Notes: a model not told the origin generated them from the letters alone. DNA of 59,692 nt from an uncultured Deferribacteraceae bacterium (GCA_947039395.1 CAMQYS010000008.1:1-59692); one strand, 5' to 3'. Shown: positions 44,974 to 55,771, numbered from the stretch's first letter. Numbers and translations are program-made.

Positions 44974-47900
44974 ATGGCTACTAGCAAAAGGTTGTTACAT
45001 GTAGGATTGGATATAGGTTCAACAACAATAAAGATTGTTATATTAGATAATGAAAATAATATGATATATAACAGATATGAAAGACATCTTTCAGATATGC
45101 GTAATACATTAATTGAACTTCTATCAGATGCTCATGCAGCGTTTAGTAATGATAATATTACTATTGCTGTTGCAGGTTCAGGTGGGATATCTGCTTCTGA
45201 GTGGTTAAGCATTGATTTTGTTCAAGAGGTTATCGCATCGACAGAGTGTATAAAGCAGACTATTCCTAATACTGATGTTGCAATAGAGTTAGGTGGCGAG
45301 GATGCTAAATTAACATTTTTTGAAAACGGTATAGATCAACGTATGAATGAAACATGTGCAGGTGGTACAGGTGCTTTTATAGATCAGATGGCAGCTGTTT
45401 TACAAACTGATGCAGAGGGTGTTAACAATCTTGCTAAAGATCATAAAACTATCTATCCGATAGCTGCAAGATGTGGAGTATTTGCAAAGACTGATGTTAT
45501 GCCTTTACTTAATGAGGGTGCAAGAAAAGAGGATATAGCTGTATCTATATTTCAAGCAGTTGTTGATCAAACAATAGGTGGGCTTGCTTGTGGTAGATCT
45601 ATAAGAGGAAGAGTTGCATTTTTAGGTGGGCCGTTATTTTTCTTATCAGAGCTTAGACAGAGATTTATTGATACTTTATGTCTTACTCCAGATCAGATTA
45701 TTTTTCCAGAATTTCCACAACTTTTTATAGCAAAAGGAGCAGCACTTTTATCTAAGGCTAAGAAGCCGATTGCGTTCAAAGAGATTAATAATAGAGCCTT
45801 AGCACTTGTTGATGGGTTTGAATCAGATATAGAACTATTACAGCCGTTATTTAAATCAGATGCTGAATATAAGAAGTTTCAAAAGCGTCATGCAGGTAAA
45901 GGTACATTAGAGTCTGTTGAATTAAAAGATGCAGAGGGAGATTTATTTCTAGGTTTCGATGTAGGATCAACTACAACTAAAGCTATTATTATAGATTCTC
46001 AAGATAGAATGGTTTTCTCATCGTACGCATCAAATCTTGGTGATCCAGTTAAATCAGTTATATTGGTATTAAAAGAGATATACTCATTACTACCAGCTAA
46101 GGCTAAGATTGTTAGATCAGCTATCACTGGTTACGGAGAGGGTTTAATCAAGGCTGCGTTAGGTGTTGATGATGGTGAAGTTGAAACGATAGCTCACTTT
46201 ACAGCGGCTAAATATTTTGTTCCAAATGTATCATTTATACTTGATATCGGTGGACAAGATATGAAGTGTATGTATATCAAAAATGGTGCAATAGATAAAA
46301 TTATATTAAATGAAGCTTGTTCATCAGGTTGTGGTTCATTTCTTGAGACGTTTGCAAAATCTGTTAGTTTCAAGATAGAGGAGTTTGCAAAAGCGGCTGT
46401 TCAATCTAAACAACCGATGGATCTAGGTTCACGTTGTACAGTGTTTATGAATTCTAAAGTTAAACAAGCTCAAAAAGAGGGAGCAACTATAGGAGATATT
46501 TCTGCTGGATTATCATACTCTATAGTTAAAAACTCTTTATATAAAGTTATCAAAATGAAATCATTAGAAGAGTTAGGAAAAAATCTTGTTGTTCAAGGTG
46601 GAACATTTTTTAATGATTCGGTTTTAAGAGCGTTTGAACTATCTGTTGGTGCAGAAGTTACTCGTTTTGCTATATCTGGACATATGGGTGCATTCGGTTC
46701 ATCACTTATTGCTCAGAATAATTACAAGAATGAGGAAACAACATTAATCACTCTTGAAGAGTTAGAGCAGTTTACGATGGAATCAAAAAATGCAAATTGT
46801 AACAAATGTAGCAATAAGTGTTTGTTAACAGTAAATATATTTGATGGTAAGAAACGATATATAACGGGTAACCGTTGTGAGAAAGGTTTACAAGCTGTTT
46901 CAGAACCATCTACATTACCTAATCTATTTGCATTTAAAGAAGAGCGTTTATTCGATTACTATATACCGTTAGAGCTAGATGTTGCACCAAGAGGGGTAAT
47001 AGGTATTCCTAGAGTTCTTAATATGTTTGAAAACTATCCTTTCTGGTTTACATTTTTTACATCATTAGGGTATAGAGTTGAAACATCAGACAGATCATCT
47101 AAGGAGTTATTCAATACAGGGCTTGAGACAATTCCATCACAAACTGTATGTTATCCGGGTAAGATGGTTCACGGACATATATTAAACCTTATAAGTAAAG
47201 GTATTAGTACGGTATTTTATCCTTGTGTTCAGTTTGAGCAGTTAGAGGAGAAATCGGATAATAATTTTAACTGCCCAGTTGTTTGTTCATACCCAGAGAT
47301 TGTTAGATTAAATATTGATGCTATAAATGAGAACGATGTTAATTTTATACAACCATTTGTAACATTTGGCGATAAGAAGAGTCTTGAGATGGTTATGGTT
47401 AATAGTTTTGTAAACAAAGAGAGTGGTATAGACTCTCACGATATAAAACTTGCATTAAATAAAGCATGGGCTGAAGATGTTCAATTTAAGGCTGATATTA
47501 GAGAGGCTGGAGAGAAAGCGCTTAAGTATATTGAAGAGAAAGGTATTATAGGTATCGTTCTAGCAGGAAGACCTTACCATATTGATGGCGAAGTTAATCA
47601 TGGTATCCCTGAATTAATTGCGAGTAGTGGTTTAGCTGTATTAACAGAAGATGCTGTGGCTCATCTTGGTATTAATCACTTAGAGAAACCGATGAAGACG
47701 ATAGATCAGTGGACTTATCATTCAAGATTATATAAAGCAGCATCGTTTGTTGCAAAACAAGATAACATAGAGCTTATTCAATTAAACTCATTCGGTTGTG
47801 GCTTAGATGCGATAACGACGGAGCAGGTATCTGAAATTTTAGAGCGTCACGATAAATTATATACAGTTATAAAGATAGATGAGGGAAGTAATCTTGGTGC

Positions 47901-49224
47901 TATACGTATAAGATTACGTTCATTGATCGCTGCTGTAAATGATAGAAGAGATCGTAATTTTGCTAGAAGTTATAAAGAGTTGAAAGAGCGTGTTGAGTTT
48001 ACTAAAGCGATGAGAGAAGAGTATACGATTATCTCTCCACAGATATCTCCGATACATATGCGTATGTTATCATCGGGATTTAATGCAGAGGGGTATAGGT
48101 TAAAGGTTCTTGAGACGGCTAGTAAAGAGGATGTTAATTACGGTTTAAAATATGTAAATAACGATTCATGTTATCCAGCTATAATGGCGATCGGACAGTT
48201 GATAGGGTATCTTGAGTCAGATGAGTGTGATCCTAGTAGGACAGCGGTTATTATATCTCAAACGGCAGGCGGATGTAGAGCTACAAACTATATCGGTTGG
48301 TTAAAGATGGCGCTTGAGAAGATGAATAAAGCTGATGTACCAGTACTATCATTTAATCTGCATGGGCTTGAAAGACATGAGGGGTTTTCTATTACCTTTA
48401 AATTAGTTAGAAAACTTATATCAGGTATTTTATATGGTGACTTATTGATGAGGCTACTATTAAAAACTCGTCCTTATGAGAAGGTAGAAGGGCAAACGAT
48501 AGAAGTCTATGAAAAATGGGCGAAAGAGTGTGAGAGATATGTTGGCAACCCTAAGATAAAATCATTCAAAAAAGCTGTTAATGAAATTGTTGCAGATTTT
48601 GATTCAATACCTATAACTGATAAAGTAAAACCTAGGGTTGGTATTGTTGGAGAGATTTTAGTTAAGTTTCAACCAGATGCGAACAATAATGCGATAGACT
48701 TAGTTGAGAAAGAGGGCGGAGAAGCGGTTATGCCTGATTTTATGGATTTCGTACTTTATTGTGCATACGATGAGATATTTAGAGCAAAAATCAGAGTATC
48801 AAGTAAATTTAGAGTTATGATAACTAAATTATTTATAGGATGGATAGAGAGAAAGAGAAACGTTATGCGTAAAGCATTAAAGCGTAGTAGAAGTTTCTCA
48901 CCGATGCCTCATATTATGGAAATTGCTACAATGGCAGAAGAAGTTGTTTCTCTTGGTAATCAGTCTGGAGAGGGTTGGTTATTAACAGGAGAGATGATAG
49001 AGCTAATAGAGTCAGGTGTGAAAAACATTATCTGCGTACAGCCATTTGCTTGCCTTCCAAATCATATAACAGGTAAAGGGGTAGTAAAAGAGCTTAAAAA
49101 TAGATATAATGATATAAATATCGCAGCGGTTGATTACGATCCTGGAGCTTCTGAAGTTAATCAGCTTAATAGAATTAAATTAATGATGTCTGTTGCTTAT
49201 TCAAATCTTGAAAAAACAGGTTAA
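44974..49224 (+). CDS. 2-hydroxyacyl-CoA dehydratase activase, large fused form
   Basis: This encodes 1416 residues from the ATG at 44974, with GGAGG 5 bases upstream; the ATG four codons earlier overlaps that site. Two ASKHA-type activase domains come first. The first (about 6-260) has HVGLDIGSTTIKIVI, NETCAGGTGAFIDQM and RCGVFAKTD. The second (about 315-580) has GFDVGSTTTKAIII, DIGGQDMKCMYI, NEACSSGCGSFLETFA and RCTVFMNSKVKQ. A cysteine-rich linker (CNKCSNKC near residue 610) and a DUF2229-type part (about 660-880) follow, then a C-terminal half that resembles the dehydratase-related component. Activases use ATP to inject one electron into a radical dehydratase for amino-acid fermentation. 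The cysteines fit a [4Fe-4S] centre. It stands alone and no separate dehydratase gene is nearby. Confidence 0.9.
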   Translation: MATSKRLLHVGLDIGSTTIKIVILDNENNMIYNRYERHLSDMRNTLIELLSDAHAAFSNDNITIAVAGSGGISASEWLSIDFVQEVIASTECIKQTIPNTDVAIELGGEDAKLTFFENGIDQRMNETCAGGTGAFIDQMAAVLQTDAEGVNNLAKDHKTIYPIAARCGVFAKTDVMPLLNEGARKEDIAVSIFQAVVDQTIGGLACGRSIRGRVAFLGGPLFFLSELRQRFIDTLCLTPDQIIFPEFPQLFIAKGAALLSKAKKPIAFKEINNRALALVDGFESDIELLQPLFKSDAEYKKFQKRHAGKGTLESVELKDAEGDLFLGFDVGSTTTKAIIIDSQDRMVFSSYASNLGDPVKSVILVLKEIYSLLPAKAKIVRSAITGYGEGLIKAALGVDDGEVETIAHFTAAKYFVPNVSFILDIGGQDMKCMYIKNGAIDKIILNEACSSGCGSFLETFAKSVSFKIEEFAKAAVQSKQPMDLGSRCTVFMNSKVKQAQKEGATIGDISAGLSYSIVKNSLYKVIKMKSLEELGKNLVVQGGTFFNDSVLRAFELSVGAEVTRFAISGHMGAFGSSLIAQNNYKNEETTLITLEELEQFTMESKNANCNKCSNKCLLTVNIFDGKKRYITGNRCEKGLQAVSEPSTLPNLFAFKEERLFDYYIPLELDVAPRGVIGIPRVLNMFENYPFWFTFFTSLGYRVETSDRSSKELFNTGLETIPSQTVCYPGKMVHGHILNLISKGISTVFYPCVQFEQLEEKSDNNFNCPVVCSYPEIVRLNIDAINENDVNFIQPFVTFGDKKSLEMVMVNSFVNKESGIDSHDIKLALNKAWAEDVQFKADIREAGEKALKYIEEKGIIGIVLAGRPYHIDGEVNHGIPELIASSGLAVLTEDAVAHLGINHLEKPMKTIDQWTYHSRLYKAASFVAKQDNIELIQLNSFGCGLDAITTEQVSEILERHDKLYTVIKIDEGSNLGAIRIRLRSLIAAVNDRRDRNFARSYKELKERVEFTKAMREEYTIISPQISPIHMRMLSSGFNAEGYRLKVLETASKEDVNYGLKYVNNDSCYPAIMAIGQLIGYLESDECDPSRTAVIISQTAGGCRATNYIGWLKMALEKMNKADVPVLSFNLHGLERHEGFSITFKLVRKLISGILYGDLLMRLLLKTRPYEKVEGQTIEVYEKWAKECERYVGNPKIKSFKKAVNEIVADFDSIPITDKVKPRVGIVGEILVKFQPDANNNAIDLVEKEGGEAVMPDFMDFVLYCAYDEIFRAKIRVSSKFRVMITKLFIGWIERKRNVMRKALKRSRSFSPMPHIMEIATMAEEVVSLGNQSGEGWLLTGEMIELIESGVKNIICVQPFACLPNHITGKGVVKELKNRYNDINIAAVDYDPGASEVNQLNRIKLMMSVAYSNLEKTG

Positions 49225-49285
49225 TTATATAGCCATAATATTGTACTATAAGTTTTTAAATCTAATACAGTTCAATTGTTTTTGT

Positions 49286-49334
49286 AAAAGAGTAAGTCTA
49301 GACATCAATTTAGTTTAGATTTACTCTTTTATTT
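49286..49334 (+). terminator. Terminator after the activase fusion
   Basis: AAAAGAGTAAGTCTA (49286-49300) pairs with TAGATTTACTCTTTT (49316-49330) with one G-T wobble around a 15-base loop, the second arm ending in a T run. A on one side and T on the other make it active in both directions. Confidence 0.8.
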
Positions 49335-49504
49335 CCGATACTAATATAAATAAAGATATATGCACAACTGTTAAGATATATTTTTAATCTTTATAAGTTA
49401 AAATTTTAATATGTCGGCATTATTGCTCGTTTTTACTTGATAAGTAATATCGTTCTGTGTATACTTGTGATGTATATCATGATTGATCTGTATAGGGGTT
49501 TTAG

Positions 49505-51220
49505 ATGTTTAGTAAAGCACTGTTAATGTGTTCTTTATTTTTTGTTATGGCAACGTCATTATACTCTCAAGAAATAAATATTGGAGCTGTAAACGATAGT
49601 TTTGATAAAGAGTATAGAAATTCGCCATTTCCAAGAGATCTAAATACGAATATTATAACAAATACTGATATAATTAGAAATCTGCCTCAAGAAGATTCTG
49701 TTGAACAGATATTTGTTATTAAGTTTGATTTTTATGGTAATAGAATTTTCTCATCAGCTAAACTAAACTCAGTTGTTGCAGCATACACTGGACGCAACTT
49801 ATCATTGAAAGAGCTTTATGAAGCAGCTAATATGGTTACAGAGCTGTATCAAGATAGTGGATATCTATCAAGCTATGCCTACGTTCCACCTCAAGTTGTT
49901 TCTCAAGATGTTGTTGTGATGAATATAGTTGAGGCACGCATAGGAAATATCTTAGTTGATGGTGCATCAGATTATAAGAAAGATTTTATTGCTAATCATC
50001 TCTTTTTGCTAGCTCCAGACACGATTTTAAAAACATCTGAACTTGAACGTAAATTATTAATATTGAATAGTTATCAAGATTTAGAGGTTAGAACTACACT
50101 TAAAGCTGGAACAAAACCTGGAACAACAGATATCATTGTTCATGTAACAGATAGCAATCCGTATAAATTTTTATTCTCTATGGATAATTACGGATCAGAG
50201 GCAACTAGTTTATATAGATTAAATACTTCTGGCATAATCTCCAATATATTAACAAGTGGTGATACTTTAGCATTAAATGGTTCGCTAGGTATAGGAAGCT
50301 TAATAGATGTTATGGTTGGAAGAGGCTCTATTGATTTAACACAATTGATATATATAGATTTTGATTACGCTTTTCCGATACTTTATGATGGTGTTAGAAT
50401 GGGTTTTAATTTCTCATACAGTAACTATACTTCAAGCATAGAGGAGTTTCGTCCAATAGACCCAAATGGATACTCACTTAGATACTCTTTATATACAGAG
50501 TATCCTATAATTATGAGTTACAGTAGTCTTTTATTAGTGAGATTTTCTATAGCAGGAGAGAATACTAGAGATTTCTATTCAGGGATAACAACTGAAGCTG
50601 CTACAGAAGATGATATATTAAAAGCTGAGGCAACAATATTAGGTAATTTTTATCCTACATATTATACGGGGATACTATATTCTTTAGCATATAAAGGTGG
50701 TTTCGGTGGTTTACTTGGATTAACAGATAAAAACCCAACATCATCAAATATGTATGCATCTGGAAACTTCAATATACTAGATGTAAGTTTTACGGTATTT
50801 CAATATGCATCAAGATATGTACGATTTAATTTTGATATGGATGGACAGTACTCTTTTAGTACATTGCTTGCATCAGAAAGATATTACTTAGGTGGTATAT
50901 ACTCAGTTAGAGGTTATTCATCAAGTTATGTATCAGGTGATAGCGGTTTTTCTGGTACATTTGAAACTAGATTTAATTTTTTGTCAGAACGATTACAGCT
51001 TTTTGCATTTGTAGATGGTGGTATGGTTTTTAATGTAGAGACTTCTGCATTTAGAGCTAAATCATATACATTACTATCTGTGGGTGGTGGTATAAAAGGC
51101 TATCCTATCAGAGGGTTTGGGTTGTCCCTTGAATATGGATATCCATTAATAAGTGAAACAAATACACCATATAAATTTACTGAATCAAGTATATATTTTC
51201 GTATAAGCTATGATTTTTAG
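49505..51220 (+). CDS. Two-partner secretion outer-membrane transporter (TpsB/ShlB-FhaC family)
   Basis: Pore that carries its TpsA partner across the outer membrane. It encodes 571 residues with a signal peptide of about 22 residues ending SLYSQ. Two POTRA-type modules lie at about 70-150 (VIKFDFYGNRIFSSAKLNSV then YLSSYAYVPPQ) and about 150-215, and a 16-strand barrel follows from about 220. The conserved VRGY motif in GGIYSVRGYSSSYVSG near residue 470 and the ending SSIYFRISYDF, a C-terminal aromatic as needed for BAM, are intact. GGGG precedes the ATG. The TpsA gene follows 77 bases downstream, so the pair is cognate. Confidence 0.93.
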   Translation: MFSKALLMCSLFFVMATSLYSQEINIGAVNDSFDKEYRNSPFPRDLNTNIITNTDIIRNLPQEDSVEQIFVIKFDFYGNRIFSSAKLNSVVAAYTGRNLSLKELYEAANMVTELYQDSGYLSSYAYVPPQVVSQDVVVMNIVEARIGNILVDGASDYKKDFIANHLFLLAPDTILKTSELERKLLILNSYQDLEVRTTLKAGTKPGTTDIIVHVTDSNPYKFLFSMDNYGSEATSLYRLNTSGIISNILTSGDTLALNGSLGIGSLIDVMVGRGSIDLTQLIYIDFDYAFPILYDGVRMGFNFSYSNYTSSIEEFRPIDPNGYSLRYSLYTEYPIIMSYSSLLLVRFSIAGENTRDFYSGITTEAATEDDILKAEATILGNFYPTYYTGILYSLAYKGGFGGLLGLTDKNPTSSNMYASGNFNILDVSFTVFQYASRYVRFNFDMDGQYSFSTLLASERYYLGGIYSVRGYSSSYVSGDSGFSGTFETRFNFLSERLQLFAFVDGGMVFNVETSAFRAKSYTLLSVGGGIKGYPIRGFGLSLEYGYPLISETNTPYKFTESSIYFRISYDF

Positions 51221-51297
51221 TTTAATAATAAGTTCTACTTTAATTAAATTTAATTGATTAAGTTTTAATTAGTTTAATTAAATTGAAAGGGGTTTAG

Positions 51298-54200
51298 ATG
51301 AAGTATAGTATCCCGTATAAAATTATCGTCATAACAATGATCTCTATATTCTTATGTACTGGAGTAAGTTTCTCTGCGCCTTCTGGTGGGAATGTAATAC
51401 ATGGTGATGCTAATATTAATCATAATGGTGGCAATACTGTTGTCAACCAAAATAGTGATAAAGCGATTATCAATTGGGGATCGTTTGATGTAGCTAATGG
51501 TGAATCAGTTATCTTTAATCAACAAAATTCAGGTAGTATTATTTTAAATAGAGTTATAGGTGGAGAGCAGTCATTTATTAATGGTTCTTTATCAGCTAAC
51601 GGTAAGGTATTTATATTAAATAGTAGTGGTATTTTAATAGGTGGTAATGCATCTATCAATACTGGTTCTTTCTTAGCATCAACTGGAAAGATGAGTGATA
51701 AAGATTTTATGAATGGTAATTATTATATTCATAGTGCCTTTGGAGATATCACTAATAACGGTTCTATAGTTGTAGATAATTATGGATATGCAGCTCTTTT
51801 AGGTAGGAAGGTCGTGAATAATGGTGTTATATCGGCTAACTTAGGAAGAGTAGAGATGGCATCAGGCGAGGCATTTAGAGTTTCATTTTACGATAATAAC
51901 CTTATAGGTGTTAGTATCGAGAAAGGTATTGCGGAGTCTTATATATCTAATACTGGGGAGATCACAGCTGAAGGTGGCACGATATATATGTCTTCTAAAG
52001 GGTTGTCAGATATTATTAAATCAACTGTTAATAACGAAGGTGTTATATATGCTGGCTCTATAGCTAATGATGGTGGTAGAATTGTTCTTTCTGCTGAATT
52101 TGGAGAAGTTAATAACAATAGTTTAATAGATGTTTCATCAGATATCGGTAAAGCAGGAAATATTGAGATATATGGAAATGATATTATTATTCAATCAGAA
52201 GGTGCAGTTATTGATGCATCTGGAGAAAGTGGTGGAAATATATATATAAAAGCTTCTCAAAATGCAGAAGTTAAAGATAAATCTACTATTACAGCTAGTG
52301 GTAATAGTGGTAATGGTGGAGAGATATCGGTCTTATCTAAAGGGGTTTTATTTTTTGATAAGGGAGCATCTTTATTCTCTCAATCTGTAACAGGTAATGG
52401 AGGATTTATTGAAGTATCTTCTGTCGAAAACCTACACCTTAAAGGAACCGCAAATACTTTATCTCAATATGGAGAACACGGATCATTTACTCTTGATCCA
52501 TATAACTTTGTTATTACAAATACTAATCTATCAAACAAAACATCTATAACTGGTATATTAATAGCAGATATAAATACAGCCCTTACTACTAATGGTTCGT
52601 TTACCTTAAGTGCAGTAGATATAAGTATGGATCCTAGTGCTTACGGAGTGCAGATTGGTACAGGAGTAGGCGACTTATTTTTTATTGCATCAAATAGTAT
52701 AAATTTAGTTTCTCCTAATATAAATGTAGATAAGCTCTCAATGACAGCAGAGTATAATATTGATATAAGCAATGCTGGGGTGGCTGGACAAGTAGTCGGT
52801 ATAACTGCAAATACTTTTAATTTAACATCATCGCTTGGAAATAGTAAATCAATAGGTGTTGATTTAAATTTAGATGAATTAAGAGTATCGTCACCTGAAG
52901 GTTCTACAGAGTTAGACAGTTTAGCTTCAGCAACAGGAATGAAATTATCAGGAACGGTTGGTAAAGATTTAAAATTAACATCAACAGCTGATCCTATAGA
53001 TATAACAATAGATGAGACTCTATCAGCAGGAGATTCTATATCATTTGATATGCAAGCAACTGGTTCGACATTGGTTTCTGGTTTTGTTGAGATTATAACA
53101 AAAATTCTTAATCTAGATATTCCAGATGGCATGGCTAATCTAAGAGATACTTCATTTGAAATATTAACTGCAGATATAACAGATCTAACTATAACAAACT
53201 CTAATGTAGGTATTTCATCTTCAGATACTTCTGATACTCCATCTGTGATTATTGAAGATCTTAAGGTGAAGTCAAGCTTTGATTACACACAGATATCTTT
53301 AGCAGATGTTATATTTAAAAACATTGATTTTTCAGGAACACCGATACCTACTCGTGTAAACATTGAGCTGAATAGAGGTAAACTTGTCTTTCCGTTTGAG
53401 GCAGCAATCAAATACTTTAATGTTCTTGATATTAAAGAGGCTTCAACCATAATATTTAGTTCCTTAGGAAGTATTGACTTAACCGTAGGTGGTACAACTG
53501 GTAAAACAGGAACAGATTTTTTTAGTAAATTTGGACAAACTACTGCAGGATCAGCTAAACTATTATCTTTTGAAGCAGTTGGAAATATTGAAATTGATAT
53601 AACAAGCAGAGCAGTAAATTCTTCTTTAAATATGGAGTCAGAAACAGGTTCTGTAACTGCCTCATGTACATCAGCTAATTTCTGTAAAATGGCATCAGTA
53701 TCTGCCGTAGCCGATGGCGATATATTATTTGATAAGTTCGGTACTATATCGTATGCTGCAGAGTCTAACAATGGTGATATAACGATAACTTTAGATAAAC
53801 TACCAGCAGGAACAGGAGCAGGAACATCTTTATCTGTGGTAACATTTAGTAAATTAATAACTCATAGCGAAACTGGTACAATCACTATCACTGCACCAGC
53901 TGGTATATTGTCCCCTAATGCATCAATAAATATTCTTAATCTCAATGTAGGTAGTGGTGGTTTACTTTTAGGGTTAGAAAATACTCCTTTAGTTAATATA
54001 ATATCTAACTCTACGGATAACTTGAATATAGGATTTGCTGGTGGGCTTAATAAATTTGGTTCATTCTCTGTTTTATCAGAGGGGTCAATAATTTTTAGTG
54101 ATGCTTTTGATTTTACATTGATGGAGTTTCTCAATTTAACATCTAAATTTGGAGATATCGTATTAGCAAATAATATAATTGAAGTAGGTGCATCAATTAC

Positions 54201-55110
54201 ATTAAGTGGAAAAAGTGTTACTGGTACTAGTGGGATATTAGATTTAAAAACTGGAGCAGGAACTACATTTTCAAATGAATATATTTCTTTAAATATATTT
54301 GGAGATAACCAAGTAGAATTTAATATTCTTGCTGGAAATTTAGGGATTCTTAATTTAGGTGGCAATTTGAAAGTAAATATTAATTCAGCTACTACGATAG
54401 GTGCGATTGCTGGTTCATCAACTTCTATGACTGGAAACATTGTTGTAAATGGTAATAGTTCTGGTATAAGTCAGAATCTTACTCTTAAGGATACTGCAAA
54501 TTTAGACTCGTTTATGGCTGAAGGGGTAAATGATGTAATACTTGATCCTACTTTTAAGGCTACTACTACTGGTGAGTTTAGTATTAATGCAAGTGGAAAA
54601 ATCTTAAGCTATAGAGATGCTACAACAGGCGATAAAGCAAGTATACATGCAGATCATATATCATTAATAGCAGATACTATCGGTGGTTATGTAAACGGAG
54701 CACCAGTATTACCAACACCAGGAAATTATTTAGACTCAGCGATAATGGTAGAGGCGAATACTGGATATTTTGAAGCAGCTAATGTTGCTGGTAATCCAGC
54801 GTCAATAGATATCGGATCAGCTGACTTTATAAGTTCGTTATTTAAATATGAATTCTTCCCAACTCCAGCTGTAGATACAACAGCATTTATTAATGGGTTA
54901 AATATAAATTCTAGTTGGCATGATGATCTAAATAATAGTAGAAATGATTACTATCTTTATAATCCAGATTTAAGATATGGCAGATATTTAGAGTATGATA
55001 TCTATGATGAAATATTAGCATTAGGTGATGATTTAATTATTTCTGATATAGTTTATCCTAAATATATTCATGCAAAATTTAAGGTTGGTAATTCAATATT
55101 TTTAAAATAA
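51298..55110 (+). CDS. Two-partner secretion exoprotein (TpsA, filamentous-haemagglutinin-like)
   Basis: Surface or secreted protein exported by the TpsB upstream. It encodes 1270 residues with a signal peptide (about 1-27, ending GVSFSA). The TPS domain (about 30-260) shows NVIHGDANINHNGGNTVVNQ, INWGSFDVANGESVIFNQ, SIILNRVIGGEQSFINGSL and FLASTGKM. The NPNG motif usually needed for TpsB recognition reads NSSG at about residues 105-108. The rest is a beta-helix by repeated short strands rich in Gly, Ser, Asn. There is no C-terminal toxin domain that I recognise and no VENN-type cleavage motif. It ends DIVYPKYIHAKFKVGNSIFLK-like, short. GAAAGGGG precedes the ATG. An adhesin is the most likely role. 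Confidence 0.9.
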   Translation: MKYSIPYKIIVITMISIFLCTGVSFSAPSGGNVIHGDANINHNGGNTVVNQNSDKAIINWGSFDVANGESVIFNQQNSGSIILNRVIGGEQSFINGSLSANGKVFILNSSGILIGGNASINTGSFLASTGKMSDKDFMNGNYYIHSAFGDITNNGSIVVDNYGYAALLGRKVVNNGVISANLGRVEMASGEAFRVSFYDNNLIGVSIEKGIAESYISNTGEITAEGGTIYMSSKGLSDIIKSTVNNEGVIYAGSIANDGGRIVLSAEFGEVNNNSLIDVSSDIGKAGNIEIYGNDIIIQSEGAVIDASGESGGNIYIKASQNAEVKDKSTITASGNSGNGGEISVLSKGVLFFDKGASLFSQSVTGNGGFIEVSSVENLHLKGTANTLSQYGEHGSFTLDPYNFVITNTNLSNKTSITGILIADINTALTTNGSFTLSAVDISMDPSAYGVQIGTGVGDLFFIASNSINLVSPNINVDKLSMTAEYNIDISNAGVAGQVVGITANTFNLTSSLGNSKSIGVDLNLDELRVSSPEGSTELDSLASATGMKLSGTVGKDLKLTSTADPIDITIDETLSAGDSISFDMQATGSTLVSGFVEIITKILNLDIPDGMANLRDTSFEILTADITDLTITNSNVGISSSDTSDTPSVIIEDLKVKSSFDYTQISLADVIFKNIDFSGTPIPTRVNIELNRGKLVFPFEAAIKYFNVLDIKEASTIIFSSLGSIDLTVGGTTGKTGTDFFSKFGQTTAGSAKLLSFEAVGNIEIDITSRAVNSSLNMESETGSVTASCTSANFCKMASVSAVADGDILFDKFGTISYAAESNNGDITITLDKLPAGTGAGTSLSVVTFSKLITHSETGTITITAPAGILSPNASINILNLNVGSGGLLLGLENTPLVNIISNSTDNLNIGFAGGLNKFGSFSVLSEGSIIFSDAFDFTLMEFLNLTSKFGDIVLANNIIEVGASITLSGKSVTGTSGILDLKTGAGTTFSNEYISLNIFGDNQVEFNILAGNLGILNLGGNLKVNINSATTIGAIAGSSTSMTGNIVVNGNSSGISQNLTLKDTANLDSFMAEGVNDVILDPTFKATTTGEFSINASGKILSYRDATTGDKASIHADHISLIADTIGGYVNGAPVLPTPGNYLDSAIMVEANTGYFEAANVAGNPASIDIGSADFISSLFKYEFFPTPAVDTTAFINGLNINSSWHDDLNNSRNDYYLYNPDLRYGRYLEYDIYDEILALGDDLIISDIVYPKYIHAKFKVGNSIFLK

Positions 55111-55135
55111 ATTATATGTTTCATAGTAAGGTATT

Positions 55136-55771
55136 ATGTTAAAACTTATTGTTTTTGATTGTGATGGAGTTATTGTTAATAGCGAAGATGCTATATTGGA
55201 CTACTACGATAAAGTTCTTATCGGTGCTGGATATCTACCTATTGATAGAGAGAATAAATATCTCCTTTCAGGTGTTTTATCTATGATGGATAAAGATATA
55301 ATGAGATTATTAGCTCAAGATGATGCGATCAAACTTGAAAAACTGTATCAGTCTTCAAAAGAGGTGTATGCAGCGAATGAGTATGGTAATACGGTTTTAT
55401 CTGAAGGGCTTAAAGATCTTCTTGATAAATTAAAGAGAAACAATATTAAATTAGCTGTGCTTACAAATAGAGGGTCATCACTTCCTTCATTGTTAAAGCA
55501 TTTTGATGTATATAATTATTTTGACAAGTTAATAACTGCGGCAGATGTAACTGTTCCTAAACCTGATCCAGAGGGTTTAAATTGTATATTAAGATATTTT
55601 AAAATATCTAAAGATGAAGCTATTTTTATAGGTGATGCAGAGCCTGATTACTATGCTGCAAAAGCTGCTAAAGTACAATTTTACTCTTATAGAAAAAAGA
55701 ATAAAGATGCTCATGTTATAAGTAATTTTTCAGATATTAGTGATATCTATCATAATGATCTTCCGTTATAA
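55136..55771 (+). CDS. HAD-superfamily phosphatase (phosphoglycolate phosphatase-like)
   Basis: This encodes 211 residues. Motif I is FDCDGVIVNSED (Asp8 nucleophile, Asp10), motif II AVLTNRGSS, motif III VPKPDPEGLN with its Lys, motif IV AIFIGDAEPDYYAA. A small alpha-helical cap lies at about 18-80. This is subfamily IA. Substrate is unknown; phosphoglycolate or a small sugar phosphate is likely. It starts 25 bases after the tpsA stop, preceded by AAGGTATT, so it is probably cotranscribed with the secretion pair although not obviously linked in function. Confidence 0.9.
   Translation: MLKLIVFDCDGVIVNSEDAILDYYDKVLIGAGYLPIDRENKYLLSGVLSMMDKDIMRLLAQDDAIKLEKLYQSSKEVYAANEYGNTVLSEGLKDLLDKLKRNNIKLAVLTNRGSSLPSLLKHFDVYNYFDKLITAADVTVPKPDPEGLNCILRYFKISKDEAIFIGDAEPDYYAAKAAKVQFYSYRKKNKDAHVISNFSDISDIYHNDLPL

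Noticed and set aside
52641-54440. Three long minus-strand open frames in tpsA
   Set aside because: They are shadows of the repetitive beta-helix gene, have no start signals and read as low-complexity Pro/Ser/Ile sequence.
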